A DNA stretch of 64,000 nucleotides from Yarrowia lipolytica (Eukaryota; Ascomycota; Dipodascomycetes; Dipodascales): positions 1,302,001 to 1,366,000 of the forward strand of contig NC_090775.1 in the NCBI RefSeq assembly GCF_001761485.1. The letters are read 5' to 3'. The position numbers and the translations under genes were made by a program. The number at the start of each line of letters is the position of its first letter. Positions within the stretch are counted from its first letter, which is position 1. A model generated the notes under the pieces. That model had not been told where the DNA came from and ran no database searches. It was given only the letters and a program-made list of their open reading frames with translations. This document shows, in pieces, positions 1-10,238 of this stretch.

Positions 1-253
1 AACCAATGATATACTCACCAAGCAGCTCCAATCACACTCAGAGTGATACACATGCCAATGCCCAGATTGGCCCACATGAGCGGACTTGTGGTGGACAGAA
101 ACTCGCCGACATTGAAGGACTCGCCTTCGCCCTGGAAAAGCAGGTCTGGGTTAGTACGGTAGAAAGAGCGGGGTGCGGTAGTCGCGTCAACTCACAGCCA
201 GCAACAACTAGTCCAAACAGGAACAGTGTCGAAGCCAGGATTTTCGTAGCCAT
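1..253 (-). CDS. VMA16: V-ATPase proteolipid subunit c'' (5' part, cut by window edge)
   Basis: This is the N-terminal part of the c'' proteolipid of the vacuolar H+-ATPase, a membrane rotor subunit that helps move protons into the vacuole. Exon 1 is 253-196, intron 1 is 195-146 (GTGAGT donor, TACTAAC directly before the CCCAG acceptor), and exon 2 is 145-19. A second GTGAGT donor starts at 18, and the rest lies outside the window. The joined frame gives a hydrophobic first helix (residues about 4-22), then [18 protein letters not shown] and LSVIGAAW, which closely match yeast Vma16 (NFGKFL, TSPYMWANLGIA, LSVVGAAW). A later AG at 134-132 would break the frame, so the branch-proximal acceptor is preferred. 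The ATG at 253 is the first one in frame. The identity is secure; the gene is partial only because of the window edge. Confidence 0.9.
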
Positions 254-485
254 TTTTTCTGTTGCACTTCGAGGCTCGATGTCGTCGGTCGTGGTGGTCG
301 TCACACCGTGTGCAGTGTCTCTTGTATCGATGGGAGTATAGGGTTAGGGCATACATGGAGCTTACCAGTAGGCATAAATGGTGTGCTGGATGCAGCATAA
401 TGTGAGATCTACGGGTACGTTATCGGGAATATCAAACTACAAGTACGGATACACGATAGCTACTTGTCTTTCATTTTCGACACCA

Positions 486-977
486 ATGACCAAACGTGAG
501 TACTGTGCTAGATTTGCAGTTGGAAGTCCCCCTCTTGCCGCCCTTGTTACTAACACAGCACATCCACTACTCTCACAGGTACCCCTGATTGTATCGCCGT
601 CGATTCGACCCCCACAAGCCGTGACGCTGCCATTCGAGTACAAGTCGTTACCGGCCAACATGCCGCAGGCGGTCAATGAAGACGATATTCTCGACACACT
701 CGGGCAGCTGAGTCAGAAGCTGGAACAGCTGGAGCAGGATCATAGAGCCGCGGTAGCGACATACCAGAGCTGGCGGGAGAACGTGGACCAGCAGACCCGG
801 GAAGAACAGCGCAAGATTGCTCCTGGATACCTGGATTCAGTGGACCGAATTCTGGTGCCTCAGAAGAGGACCGAAACTGTGGAGCAGGAGCAGGAGATGG
901 ACACCGAGGAGGACGGCAAGGAGGAGGAGCCCGTCAATGAGCTGGACAAGGCCTTTGGAAAGGTCGGGCTGGAGTAA
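486..977 (+). CDS. Small coiled-coil protein of unknown function, two exons
   Basis: The predicted product has 142 residues. Exon 1 is 486-495 (ATG plus seven bases) and the intron is 496-558, with a GTGAGT donor and TACTAACACAG at its end. Exon 2 is 559-977 and stays in frame with a C that completes a proline codon. Residues about 45-95 form a charged coiled coil (LGQLSQKLEQLEQDHRAAV). This is followed by the motif IAPGYLDSVDRILVPQKR, and the tail is very acidic and glutamate-rich. There is no signal peptide or membrane segment. I do not recognise the family. The coiled coil suggests a subunit of a small complex, which is only inference. If the intron is not used, translation could start inside exon 2 at the methionine of MPQAVNEDD. 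Confidence 0.7.
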   Translation: MTKREYCARFAVGSPPLAALVTNTAHPLLSQVPLIVSPSIRPPQAVTLPFEYKSLPANMPQAVNEDDILDTLGQLSQKLEQLEQDHRAAVATYQSWRENVDQQTREEQRKIAPGYLDSVDRILVPQKRTETVEQEQEMDTEEDGKEEEPVNELDKAFGKVGLE

Positions 978-1247
978 CCACGCCGGTTGGATATTGAACT
1001 ATTTGCATATTATGAACGTTATGATTGACTGTTAGGTGTGAGTAGATAGTCTACGAGTACAAGTAGCTACTATTTCACAGATAATGTATAAAGGAGACGG
1101 GTGGACTTATCTGTTATTGTAGACCTTCACAAACAATGCCAATCCATTGCTACAATTGAACACGTTACAAACATTCCCTGTATTAAGTCCATATTCCCCC
1201 CCCCCCCCCCTCTCTACCCATCCAAACGTGCGTCAATCTCTATCTGT

Positions 1248-1979
1248 TCACGACTCACTGAGCATAGCCTCGAGGAAATGCTCGGGATCGGGTTGCTTGG
1301 CCGTCACATCCACCTTGATGTCATTCTTCTGTAGGTAGTCCAATGTGGTAGGTCCTATACTGGCAATCTTGAAGCCATGAGCAGGGTTCTTTTTGAGATA
1401 CTCCACAATCTGAGCGGTGCCAGAGGGAGCAAAGAAACAGATCCAGTTGTGCTTGGCGTCGGGGAGCGCCCCCACAGCCTTCTCAAACCGTCCAGCAATG
1501 TCGTCCAGATCAACAGTCTCATAAACAGTGTACTCCACCAGACTTCGTCCAGCCTCTCTTAACTTGTTGGGGATGGTGTCTCGTCGCACCTTTCCTGCGT
1601 AAAAGGCAAATCGCTGGTATCCATCCGACAACAGTTGCGGCACAAGAGCGGCTCCATTACCCGTCTCTTCTCCTCGAACGTCCTTGAAGCCCAGTTCGCG
1701 GAGACACCTTGCGGTAGCCGGACCAACGGTGTATGCAGGTTTGCAGAGCAGCTCTGGACTGGCGTATTCTCCGAGGATTTCAACTGCGCGGTGAGAGGTG
1801 ACAATCACGGCGTCAATACCATCCACCTCGTTGGCAATGTGTGTTTTGAGAGATTCGATTCCGACCGGAGAATGCTGCAGAAGAGGCACAAAAACAGCAT
1901 TGTGACCCTTCTGCTCGACAAACAGCTCCTGGTAGAAATCTCGCGGCGTCGTAGGGTTCTTGAGCAGTAGGATGTTCAT
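1248..1979 (-). CDS. HEM4: Uroporphyrinogen-III synthase
   Basis: The intronless gene encodes 243 residues, a usual length for the family. The enzyme closes and rearranges hydroxymethylbilane to uroporphyrinogen III, the fourth step of haem synthesis, in the cytosol. The sequence has the two-lobed HemD pattern: an N-terminal segment MNILLLKNP, the inter-lobe stretch VIVTSHRAVEIL, the glycine-rich TVGPATARCLRELGF and ETGNGAALV. The C-terminal lobe has WICFFAPSGTAQIVEYL and IASIGPTTLDYL, which correspond to the conserved FTSPS and IGPTT motifs. Sequence conservation in this family is low, but several motifs occur in the right order. It is convergent with the upstream coiled-coil gene. A run of 15 C residues (1196-1210) lies just past its stop. 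Confidence 0.92.
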   Translation of the reverse strand: MNILLLKNPTTPRDFYQELFVEQKGHNAVFVPLLQHSPVGIESLKTHIANEVDGIDAVIVTSHRAVEILGEYASPELLCKPAYTVGPATARCLRELGFKDVRGEETGNGAALVPQLLSDGYQRFAFYAGKVRRDTIPNKLREAGRSLVEYTVYETVDLDDIAGRFEKAVGALPDAKHNWICFFAPSGTAQIVEYLKKNPAHGFKIASIGPTTLDYLQKNDIKVDVTAKQPDPEHFLEAMLSES

Positions 1980-2671
1980 GATTTCCCGGGGTTGCGTGTA
2001 GCTGTAGAGAGATAGAGCTGAGTCAGATCTGGGGTCTGCATGCTGATGATCTCAAGTCACGTGATACAAATCTACGTATATCTGGAGATGGTGGATTGTG
2101 GGCGAAAAACGAAAGGGGAAATGGGCTAAGAGCACGCTGTTGCTCCTTAGGACATTTTTCACCGTTCTATGAAACTGGACATTGTCATTGGATGGTGGAA
2201 AGTGTGTGTACAATGTTAGGGTGAAACTTCTGATTCTTGTAGCACTTTTGGGAACAGGAGAGGCACTGAAAGATGGTATATTTGGCTGTGAAGACCTATT
2301 AGTGAATACATGATCATATTGGATATATCATTCTGATTCGATTAATGTTGAAAAACAGTCATTTTGAGGCTTCTTCACACCCAAATAGTTGTTGTCGTCA
2401 GGAGAAAAATGGTCAACTAAACTCAAGTATATTATAGAGTAACTTCAAGTAAGAACATGTCCACTCCATATATCCCCCTGGGGAGATAAATAATACAATA
2501 AAACCTGATGATATCAAAAAATCCAACATTACCTATATCCATTTGCAACTCTTCTCTCATCTCCCCTATACCCCATTTTACACCGGTCTAAATTCTCTCT
2601 GATCACATGACTGGAAATAAATTGTATCAAGCTGCATATCGTCTCCTAGCCTTAACCACCACCACCACATC
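1980..2671. other. Divergent intergenic region HEM4/BUD32
   Basis: This stretch of 692 bases lies between two divergently transcribed genes. It holds a CACGTG E-box with TCACGTGAT context near 2056-2063, close to the HEM4 side, and AT-rich sequence towards BUD32. I see no spliced reading frame, tRNA or repeat. Confidence 0.6.
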
Positions 2672-3418
2672 ATGATCACACTTCCAGAGCAGCTGGAGAA
2701 GCTGTCCAAGCAGGAAAATCTCATTGCACAAGGCGCTGAGTCGTTGGTGTATTCCGCCCAGCACCCCTACCTCCCCCAACAAGAATGCATCGTTAAATAC
2801 AGACCCAAGAAGCCATATCGTCTTCCGGAACTTGATGCCCAGCTCAGCAAACACAGAACGCTGGCCGAGGCCCGGGTGTTGCAGAAGCTGGCTCTTGGAG
2901 ACGTGGAAGTGCCCCATCTGGTCTTCATCGATGCCAAAAACGGACTCATCTACATGGAGAAGATCGAAGGTCTGAGTGTGAAGCAGTGGATCTGGAACGA
3001 GGAGGGAGACACCGAAGGAGGGGCCCAGGAGGCCGGAGATAAGAGCAGATCGTTACCGGATGGTGACGTGTCTTCTCTGAAGGACACCCTGGTTCTTGTC
3101 GGCCAAGAAATCGGCAAGTTGCATAAATCTGACATTGTCCATGGCGATCTGACCACTTCGAACGTCATGTTGAGAGACGGCAAGCCTGTCATCATCGACT
3201 TTGGACTCGCTTCCGTGTCCACTCTGGCCGAAGATAAGGCTGTGGATCTATATGTCATGGAGCGAGCCGTTCTCAGTACTCATCCTGTCCACAGTCAACA
3301 GTACTGCGACTGGTTGTTTGAAGGATACCTGGCTGTTGTCGGCAAGAGTCAGAAAGAGGTGATGCGAAAACTGGAGGATGTTCGACAGCGAGGACGAAAG
3401 CGGTCCATGCTAGGTTGA
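2672..3418 (+). CDS. BUD32: EKC/KEOPS complex atypical protein kinase/ATPase
   Basis: The product is 248 residues. Bud32 (PRPK/TP53RK in animals) is the small kinase-ATPase of the KEOPS complex, which makes the N6-threonylcarbamoyl modification at A37 of tRNAs and also affects telomeres and transcription. The protein keeps the lineage's features: no glycine-rich loop (it has AQGAESLVY at residues 19-27), the ATP-binding lysine K42 in IVKYR, the catalytic HGDLTTSN (D159) and the metal-binding IDFG (D176). It ends in the basic tail RGRKRSML expected for Bud32. A 25-residue acidic, polar insertion lies after WNEEGD (residues about 110-135) and is longer than in many homologues. The stop is followed by a 176-base convergent gap to PRP9. 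Confidence 0.96.
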   Translation: MITLPEQLEKLSKQENLIAQGAESLVYSAQHPYLPQQECIVKYRPKKPYRLPELDAQLSKHRTLAEARVLQKLALGDVEVPHLVFIDAKNGLIYMEKIEGLSVKQWIWNEEGDTEGGAQEAGDKSRSLPDGDVSSLKDTLVLVGQEIGKLHKSDIVHGDLTTSNVMLRDGKPVIIDFGLASVSTLAEDKAVDLYVMERAVLSTHPVHSQQYCDWLFEGYLAVVGKSQKEVMRKLEDVRQRGRKRSMLG

Positions 3419-3594
3419 AGTGACGACTGCGTAATGAATTATGTACGAAAATCACAACAAAACCATACCTAACATGAATATTGATTGTATATCAGATATT
3501 GTACCATCGAAAGATGTTCGGAATTAGCATTCACACACTGCACAGACACATCGTCTTCCCGCTATTAGGTAATATACATTATGCTATAAGTTAT

Positions 3595-5241
3595 CTACAA
3601 CAATCCCTGACGCTTGAGATCCTCGTAGGTCTTCTCACTCATGGCGTTTCCATCGCTATCCTCCACCTCGACAATGTTTTCTTCTCGAGTCTCCACCGTC
3701 TTGAGCTGTTTCTTCATTCGGTCCCACAATGCATTGGCCTCCTCAATCTTGGTGATGCCTTTAAATGCCTGAGACGGCTCGATACCAAGACATCGGAGTC
3801 CAAAGATGTGTCTGGGTGTGGAAAAGTGCTTGTCAAAGATCTTTCGGCCCCGGTAGGTGGTATTTCCACAGATCTCACATGTGTACTCAATTCCCAAACC
3901 ATGCAACTTATACAGCCAGAAAGGAATGGGTTTTCCGTCCCACCCAAGAGGCAGCTTGAGAGGGTTGGAGATGACCTCATCTTCGTCTTCGTCATCTTCA
4001 TCTCCAGTCTTTTGTTTCTTGGACCAGGGGGAGCCATCGCTCTGCTGTCCGTATCTGAGGTTTTCGTCAGTAAGACGGTCCTGGTCCTGCTGAGCCGCGA
4101 TTTCAGCCTGTCTCTCGGAATTAGTCAGCGCTTGCTTCCGTTCCAAATTGGCAACGGTGCTGTCAATAGTCGACTTCAGGAATTCAGCCAGTTCTTCCAG
4201 ATGGGCCAAAATCGTCTCAGGAGTCCGAGCGGCTGCAGTAGAAGCCTTGGGAGCAGATGTAGGTGTAGGGGTTTCACCACTCTCAGCTCGGGCAACGGCC
4301 TTCTTATGCTTCTTTCCAGGCAAATGGTTGTCGTAGACAGCCTGGTTGGTGAACTGTTTGTCACAGAACTTACAGAACAACTCAGGGTTCTCCTCCTTGT
4401 CCTGCTTGGAATCAGTCACTTTTATTGACTTTCGAATCGAGTCAATCGTCTTCTGAGGGTCCTCCAGAATGTGCTTCTTGGTGATAAACGACTCCAAATA
4501 CGAGACGATGGACTCGAGGAACACAGGGTACTTTTTGCCCAGAGCCGCACACGTCTGGGGGTCATAAATGTCGACGTTGTAAAAGGATTTGATGAATCCA
4601 ATGTATCCCACATGACCCATTCTCTGCTGCTGGTATTCAATGTATAGAGGGGTCATGTCGAGGTATCTGCCCGAGTTTTCGGCGTCTGTGTATTTCTGGC
4701 CAAAATTGATCTTTCGAGCTGTGTTGAAAATGCCTGAGGGAAGCGTGTTGCTCTCAGCCTGGCTCATAACGCTCTCCTCCTGTTCTCCGTCGTCTTCAAA
4801 CACGTCTAGAGCCGGTCGTTTGAGAGTGTAGTTGGCGTACATATCTTGAGCTTGTTCTCCGGGCACCAGTGTCTGTTTGATCTTGTCGATTTTGGCGTAA
4901 AAGTCCGTCATGACGCCTTTGAGTTCCTTGGAAGACAGATTTCGAGACCCAGATTTGCCTCTGGGGGCGTCGAGTTCGGCCTTGAGCCGTCGAGCCAGCT
5001 TCTGGTACGTATCCAGCATCGTGGCAATCTCGTGCTGGCGCAGCACTGTCTGCCTGTGGGTTGTGGGGGTGCCTACTTGTCGTGTGAAGGGCACATTTTT
5101 CAGCTTCTGTAGTCTCGGTTGGAGAGGTGAGTTGGGGGTCAGGGCCTGTGAAGGAGGCAGAATGAGCGGGTTGAAGGCCAGTCGCTCGGCAATACCGGCC
5201 TCGATCACCTCCATTTCCTCCAGAGCAGCTCTGGTTGTCAT
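3595..5241 (-). CDS. PRP9: Splicing factor 3A subunit 3 (U2 snRNP)
   Basis: The product has 548 residues. It is the SF3a60/Prp9 subunit of the SF3a complex, which joins the U2 snRNP and helps U2 bind the intron branch site. The N-terminal helical region is followed by NSGRYLDMTPLYIEYQ and the SF3A3 core (residues about 190-260). A C2H2-type finger with C290 and C293 (FCKFCDKQF) comes next. The C-terminal half contains LPLGWDGKPIPFWLYKLHGL, the matrin-type finger CEICGN...HFSTPRH (about 450-485), and ends in KTYEDLKRQGLL, the same ending as human SF3A3. The architecture is nearer to animal and S. pombe SF3A3 than to the divergent S. cerevisiae protein. No intron is needed. A UGUAGAUA motif overlaps the stop codon. 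Confidence 0.97.
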   Translation of the reverse strand: MTTRAALEEMEVIEAGIAERLAFNPLILPPSQALTPNSPLQPRLQKLKNVPFTRQVGTPTTHRQTVLRQHEIATMLDTYQKLARRLKAELDAPRGKSGSRNLSSKELKGVMTDFYAKIDKIKQTLVPGEQAQDMYANYTLKRPALDVFEDDGEQEESVMSQAESNTLPSGIFNTARKINFGQKYTDAENSGRYLDMTPLYIEYQQQRMGHVGYIGFIKSFYNVDIYDPQTCAALGKKYPVFLESIVSYLESFITKKHILEDPQKTIDSIRKSIKVTDSKQDKEENPELFCKFCDKQFTNQAVYDNHLPGKKHKKAVARAESGETPTPTSAPKASTAAARTPETILAHLEELAEFLKSTIDSTVANLERKQALTNSERQAEIAAQQDQDRLTDENLRYGQQSDGSPWSKKQKTGDEDDEDEDEVISNPLKLPLGWDGKPIPFWLYKLHGLGIEYTCEICGNTTYRGRKIFDKHFSTPRHIFGLRCLGIEPSQAFKGITKIEEANALWDRMKKQLKTVETREENIVEVEDSDGNAMSEKTYEDLKRQGLL

Positions 5242-5926
5242 GTTGTGTTTAGGATGATGGTGATGATTTGAGAGAACAGTATTAATGAACGAGATTTATT
5301 TCACTTTAGGTGGTGCATGCATGCACGTAGTGGATCTGGGGACGATGGTTAGAAGATCTTTAACAGGCATTGTTTGTATGACAGGTGAGTGGTTTTTTCC
5401 CTAGATTCTTGTCAGAAAAGATTTCTAGGACTCAATTATGACTTGAATGGCGGTTTCTACTTACTCAGTGACTCAGTTACTCAATTACCGACTCTGTTTC
5501 GTCACAGCTTTCATGAAGTATCATGTCAAGTAAGCACACAACTCCCAACTAAGCTGGGTGACTACAGTAGTAACAAAATGTATATAAAAAGGTTATTCTT
5601 TCAAAGCAAAGTTATAATTAACTGAATGTATATGCAGAAATTATAATACAGTATATATATAACTATATATATAAACCGTTTACAATGATTGAGACATCAC
5701 ACACAACAATTCACTATAAGCACTATAGTTGCAGTAGACGTATTATAACGAAAAAACCCTTCTCCAACAGTGCTACGTCCACACCACCTGCCACTGTCAG
5801 CACTAATGCATTCTTCCTCATCTATCATACCCACGTGCTTGGAGGTGCAGTATCTCCACGGCGCGCGACGATAATTTTATAGTGTGGAAATCAATTGTCA
5901 AACTTGCACCTATCAACACACACACA
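5242..5926. other. Intergenic region PRP9 / membrane protein
   Basis: This divergent spacer is AT-rich, with TATATATA tracts near 5651-5672 and a CCACGTGC site near 5831-5838. A GTGAGT at about 5386 follows a short ATG-led stretch, but no CTAAC-AG acceptor in frame follows it. I therefore see no gene here. Confidence 0.55.
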
Positions 5927-6355
5927 ATGATCCCGCGACAACCGCCACCAGCAGGCCCTCTGGGCACAGACTTTGACTACTCCGTCGCCGGTGTTGCCGG
6001 TGTACTGGTCGCTCTGGGCGCTCCCTGGCCCATGGGCCAGATTGCCGAGGTGTTGTCCGACAAGCAGCTTGGACTGGCCTTCTTCACCATGTTTCTGCAC
6101 GTTATGTACGTCGGAGGACTGGTGACGGAGGCGTGTTTCCCGGCCAACTTTGTGACCACGGCCATAAAGATCCCCAAGCCCATTTTTCTCGCCACCAAGG
6201 TGGTCTACATTGCGTTTGCATCGTGGGAGTTTTCTGGCCATGGCGACATGTCTCTCTACCTGGTGGGCATTCTGCTGGCTACTCTGGTGTTGACCGAGTT
6301 GGGAGCAGCTCTGAAGGCTAACAAACATACTGCCCAGGACAAGAAAACGCAGTAG
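5927..6355 (+). CDS. Small multi-pass membrane protein, unknown
   Basis: The product has 142 residues counted from the ATG at 5927, which follows a CA-rich leader (acacacaca) typical of genes here. The open frame extends upstream without another ATG. Four hydrophobic segments can be seen: about residues 18-35 (AGVAGVLVALGAPWP), 46-65 (LGLAFFTMFLHVMYVGGLV), 82-98 (IFLATKVVYIAFASW) and 104-124 (MSLYLVGILLATLVLTEL). The loops are short and the lysine-rich tail (KANKHTAQDKKTQ) may carry a basic retention-type signal. I do not recognise the family and propose no function. Codon use resembles the neighbouring genes, so I take it as real. Confidence 0.72.
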   Translation: MIPRQPPPAGPLGTDFDYSVAGVAGVLVALGAPWPMGQIAEVLSDKQLGLAFFTMFLHVMYVGGLVTEACFPANFVTTAIKIPKPIFLATKVVYIAFASWEFSGHGDMSLYLVGILLATLVLTELGAALKANKHTAQDKKTQ

Positions 6356-6840
6356 AGATGGGCCAGAAGACGGAGAGACAGTGAATATTTGTATTTTTAG
6401 TTGATTGGTATGAATCTAATTACTTGTAGTTGCCGTACGTCCGCCGGAGCTGGCCAATTGTACAAGTAGATGGGAGTTCACGTTGAATCGTGTTAGTCAG
6501 TTGAAAGCAAAAGGCTGGACCGCACCCCCTAAGTAGAATGAGCTTATTTACCCACTGGAAAGTAGTGAAGAACACCCAGACGACGGACTGGTTAGGAGCC
6601 GCCGATGCAAGAGATGTAGTCACGTGATGTGATTTGAGGTGAGGAAATGAGATCTCATGACTATAAATGACCCCCGCCGTCTCTCCCCCGTCTTCGGGGA
6701 CTCAGTCACTCACTCTCTACCTCTCTCATCTTTCAACATGTATGTACTGTACACACGATACCCCACTTAAAGTTGCCTAATGCGAGATAACCGAGACCAA
6801 ACAAGTGAGCGATTTGCGCTTGTCCTCACTGAACCCCCAA
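6356..6840. other. Intergenic region with promoter of the next gene
   Basis: A CACGTG site (gtcacgtgat, about 6620-6629) and a TATA-like ctataaat (about 6660-6668) lie 175-220 bases upstream of the next start. An ATG at 6739 opens an 11-codon frame ending in TAA before the main ATG. It is either a small upstream reading frame or the edge of an unrecognised first exon. Confidence 0.45.
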
Positions 6841-7380
6841 ATGTCTGAAGTTGCCGAACTGCGAATGGAGATGGAGCGCGAGCTGGAGCTGCTGCGTAGC
6901 GAGGTGGACGAGCTCAAGTCGCAGCTGATCCAGCAGGACGCGGAGCGACACGAGGCCCAAAAGAATCAGGGCGAAACAAACATCACCAAAGAGAATGTCA
7001 CGGCGGCCGGAGTCCTGTCTATTCTGTTGCTGCTTGGATCAATGGGACCGGGATGGTACATGGGATTCAGCGTCATGTTTAGTGAGGGAGATGGCACCGG
7101 AATTGGGCTGGTTATGGCCAACATGTTCCTGCCAGTGTTGATCCTTATAGTGACGTGGGTGCTACCGCTGATGGACCGTGATCGGCTCATCCTGGAAGCC
7201 ATCATGTTGCTGGGTTACGGCTCCTTCATGATCTACGAAATGACCAAGAGTGTGTGGTCACCGCTGGCCCAGATTCTCATGGTCAGCGCAGCCATCTTTC
7301 TGCGACATCTGCATCAGAACGAGATTCATCGAAGAAAACAGGGCCTTCCTGTTTCCGTTGATCTGGGTGATGATGTTTAG
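6841..7380 (+). CDS. Coiled-coil, four-helix membrane protein, unknown
   Basis: The predicted product is 179 residues from the ATG at 6841. The frame is open upstream to about 6787 but has no ATG there, so a short spliced first exon is possible. Residues 1-50 are a strongly charged coiled coil (ELELLRSEVDELKSQLIQQD). They are followed by four hydrophobic helices: AAGVLSILLLLGSMGPGW, GIGLVMANMFLPVLILIVTWV, LILEAIMLLGYGSFMIY and LAQILMVSAAIFLRH. The topology of a cytosolic coiled coil plus a membrane bundle suggests an organelle-shaping or tethering protein, but this is inference only. I recognise no named family. Confidence 0.68.
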   Translation: MSEVAELRMEMERELELLRSEVDELKSQLIQQDAERHEAQKNQGETNITKENVTAAGVLSILLLLGSMGPGWYMGFSVMFSEGDGTGIGLVMANMFLPVLILIVTWVLPLMDRDRLILEAIMLLGYGSFMIYEMTKSVWSPLAQILMVSAAIFLRHLHQNEIHRRKQGLPVSVDLGDDV

Positions 7381-7723
7381 GAGATGCGAAACACGAGACA
7401 TGGAGAAACAACACATTCAAAAGAGGCGCCGATCAAAGGCGCAATCAGTGTACCCCACTACTGGACATGTAACTTATATATATATTGGATATTTCATATT
7501 GGTGCATGTATCGTCAAGTTGTACGAGTCGGGGAGTAGTGTATTATTTCCCCTACTAAACTTCAAGTAAACTTCCAACTATTCATGCTTCAATCCTTGGA
7601 ACATAGGACCACCCCCCCCCCCCCCCCCCCCCCCCACTTATCATGCAGGTCAACTCTGATACAAGATAATTACAGTGATACAGCACACACATCACAGCCA
7701 CCACAACACTCTCTCTCATTAAC
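7381..7723. other. Intergenic spacer with long poly-C tract
   Basis: The 343-base spacer between two co-oriented genes contains AT repeats near 7472-7484 and the long C-tract listed separately. The short leader of VPS34 follows (ctctctcattaac before the ATG). Confidence 0.5.
7612..7635. repeat. Poly-C homopolymer, 24 bases
   Basis: An uninterrupted run of 24 C residues lies about 90 bases upstream of the VPS34 ATG. The opposite strand is a G24 run able to form quadruplexes. Its length is likely to vary between strains. Confidence 0.9.
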
Positions 7724-10238
7724 ATGAACGGCAAGGTTATCACGTTCGCCAGAAGTGGCGATCTGGACGTGCCAGTCAGAATCAAGGCGTGAGTATCACC
7801 GGCCCCGCTTTCTATCCCACTGCCTCCACTAACTCAGTGACTCTCTTGAGGGTACTTTCCCTCTGCTGTCTCTCAGTGAACAGCTTGTGGACCCCCAAAA
7901 AGCGCTTGCCAAACACAGAGTCGACGCCACCTCCGACCTCACACTTACTGCTCAGGTCTGGGCCAATGGCAAAGCTCTCACCGGCCAGATTGCCACGACA
8001 TACAAGTCGTTCAAGTCCAAGAGACGCTGGAACGAATGGCTGCAGTTTCCCATCAGGCTGAGCCAGCTGCCTCTGGACGCCGAGGTCCGCTTCCAGTTCT
8101 GGGACTACGACGGTAACGACATGCTGGTGGCCCGGGCAACAATTCCCTTTTTCGACAGCAAAAACGCCGTACTCCTGAGAGGAAGACAAAAGGTGGATGT
8201 GGTCATAGACGACGAGGACGAACAGGAGAAGGAAAACAAATTTAACGACAAGACCAAGGCAATTGCGAATAACAACTCGGGTTACTCGGAAATGGACCGG
8301 CTGGAAAAACTCATCAAGAAACATGAGCTGGGAGACATGCCTCGATTGGACTGGCTGGACAACCTAGCATTTCGACAAATCGAGCTCGTCAACACCAAAC
8401 ACACGACAAAGTCCGATCTCTTCTTGTACGTGGAGTACCCCCAGTTCCAGCATGTTGTGGTCTATTCACCTCCACCAGTCCTGTTGGCTCCCCAGCCTCT
8501 AGAACCTCCCCAGATCCAGCAGATTCAAAACACACAGACCGATAATCCCATCGAGAGCAAGTACCGACGATTGCTGCGAAGCCACAAGACAGGTCCGCTA
8601 GACAAGGATCTCAAGCCGAACGCCAAGATGCGAGACGAGCTCAACCTGATCTTCAACTACCCTTCAGCCCAGGAGCTCACAGAGAACGAGAAGAACTTGC
8701 TGTGGAAGTTCCGGTACTACGCTACCCGTGATAAACGGGCTCTTACCAAGTTTCTCAAGTCCGTTTCATGGGATGACGCTTCGGAAATGAGACAGGCTAT
8801 TGCATTGCTACCCATGTGGAAGGAGGTGGATATTTCGGATGCCCTGGAGATGCTGGGTCCTGGGTTTGCAGATCATCCTGCTGTGCGAGCGTTTGCGGTA
8901 GACAGACTTAGGGCTTCTCCTGACAAGGAGCTGGAGCTGTATCTGCTTCAGCTGGTTCAGGCTCTGCAGTTTGACAAGGACCGTGTTGTTTCGCAGTTCC
9001 TCATCTCTCGAGCTGTCGCTTCTCCAGTGCTAGGAAACTACTTTTACTGGTATGTGCATGTGCAAACACAGTCTGAGCAAACTACGGGACCCTTCAAGGA
9101 GGCCATTAGTGACTTTCTGTTGGCTCTACAGACGTCTGAAAATGGTGCCGAGAAGATTGTGGCTCTCAAGCGTGAGTCCAACTTTGTGGGCAAGTTGGTT
9201 AAGTTGGCTCAGGACGTGCGTGCATGCAAGGAGGCTCGTCCCAAAAAGGTGGAGCTGCTTAAAAGCATGATTGCTGACCCCAAGTTGGAGTTGAAGGAGC
9301 TGCCGTACCCTGTGATTCTTCCCCTGGACCCTACACAACGAATTGTGGGCATTGACGAGAATGATTGCTCAGTGTTCAAGTCGTCTCTGACTCCGCTAAA
9401 GCTCACCTTCAAGATGGAGGACGGCTCTCTGTACCCCATCATTTTCAAGAGCGGAGACGATCTTCGCCAGGACCAGCTGGTGATTCAGATCATCACTCTG
9501 ATGAATCAGCTCTTGCTCAACGAGAATCTGGACCTGAAAATTACGCCTTACCGCATTCTTGCCACGGGCGCTGTGGACGGTGCTATTCAGTTTGTTCCCA
9601 ACCAAACTCTTGCATCTGTGCTGTCTGACTACCCCGGTGGCATTCTCCAATTCCTGAAGGAGAAGGCGCCCATGACTGAGGAGCAACAGGCGCTATTGCC
9701 ACCAGGATCTCTGTCTCTCGGGGTCCGCCCGGAGGTGATGGATACGTTTGTTCGTTCCTGCGCCGGCTACTGCGTTATGACATACATTCTTGGAGTCGGC
9801 GATCGGCATCTGGACAATCTTTTAATTTCAGACGATGGTCACTTTTTCCACGCCGATTTCGGGTACATTCTCGGCCGAGACCCTAAGCCCTTCCCCCCGC
9901 TGATGAAGCTCCCCATTCAGATCATCGACGGTATGGGCGGTATTCACTCGGAAAACTACACAAAGTTCCGAAACTACTGTTTCACGGCGTACACGACGCT
10001 CCGGAAGAGTGCCAACCTCATTCTCAATCTCTTTTCGCTCATGACGGAGGCCAACATTCCCGACATTGCCATTGAGAAGGACAAGGCTGTGCAGAAGGTA
10101 CGGGACCGGTTCTGTCTGGAGATGAGTGACGAGGAGGCGATTGTGCATTTCCAGAACCTCATCAACGACTCTGTGTCTGCCTTTCTACCCATGGTTATTG
10201 ACCGCCTGCATTCCTTGGCGCAATATTGGAGGGCGTAA
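7724..10238 (+). CDS. VPS34: Phosphatidylinositol 3-kinase, class III
   Basis: There are two exons: 7724-7788 and 7838-10238, with a 49-base intron (GTGAGT donor, CCACTAACTCAG end). The joined product is 821 residues. Vps34 makes PI3P on endosomal and autophagic membranes, together with Vps15 and Vps30. The splice restores the conserved N-terminal stretch SLEGTFPLLSLSEQLVDP, which matches yeast SLEGHKPLLKPSQKILNP. The order is C2-like domain (about 1-180), the PI3K motif NPIESKYRRLLRSH, the helical PIK domain (about 240-480), then the kinase domain. The kinase domain has FKSGDDLRQDQLV, the catalytic GDRHLDNLL, HADFGYILGRDPKPFPP, and the C-terminal membrane-binding helix ending LHSLAQYWRA. It is a host gene of normal length, and the start is fixed by the short leader and the homology of exon 1. 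Confidence 0.98.

Noticed and set aside
3481-4428. 315-codon open frame on the plus strand
   Set aside because: It lies opposite PRP9, and its composition is a shadow of that gene.
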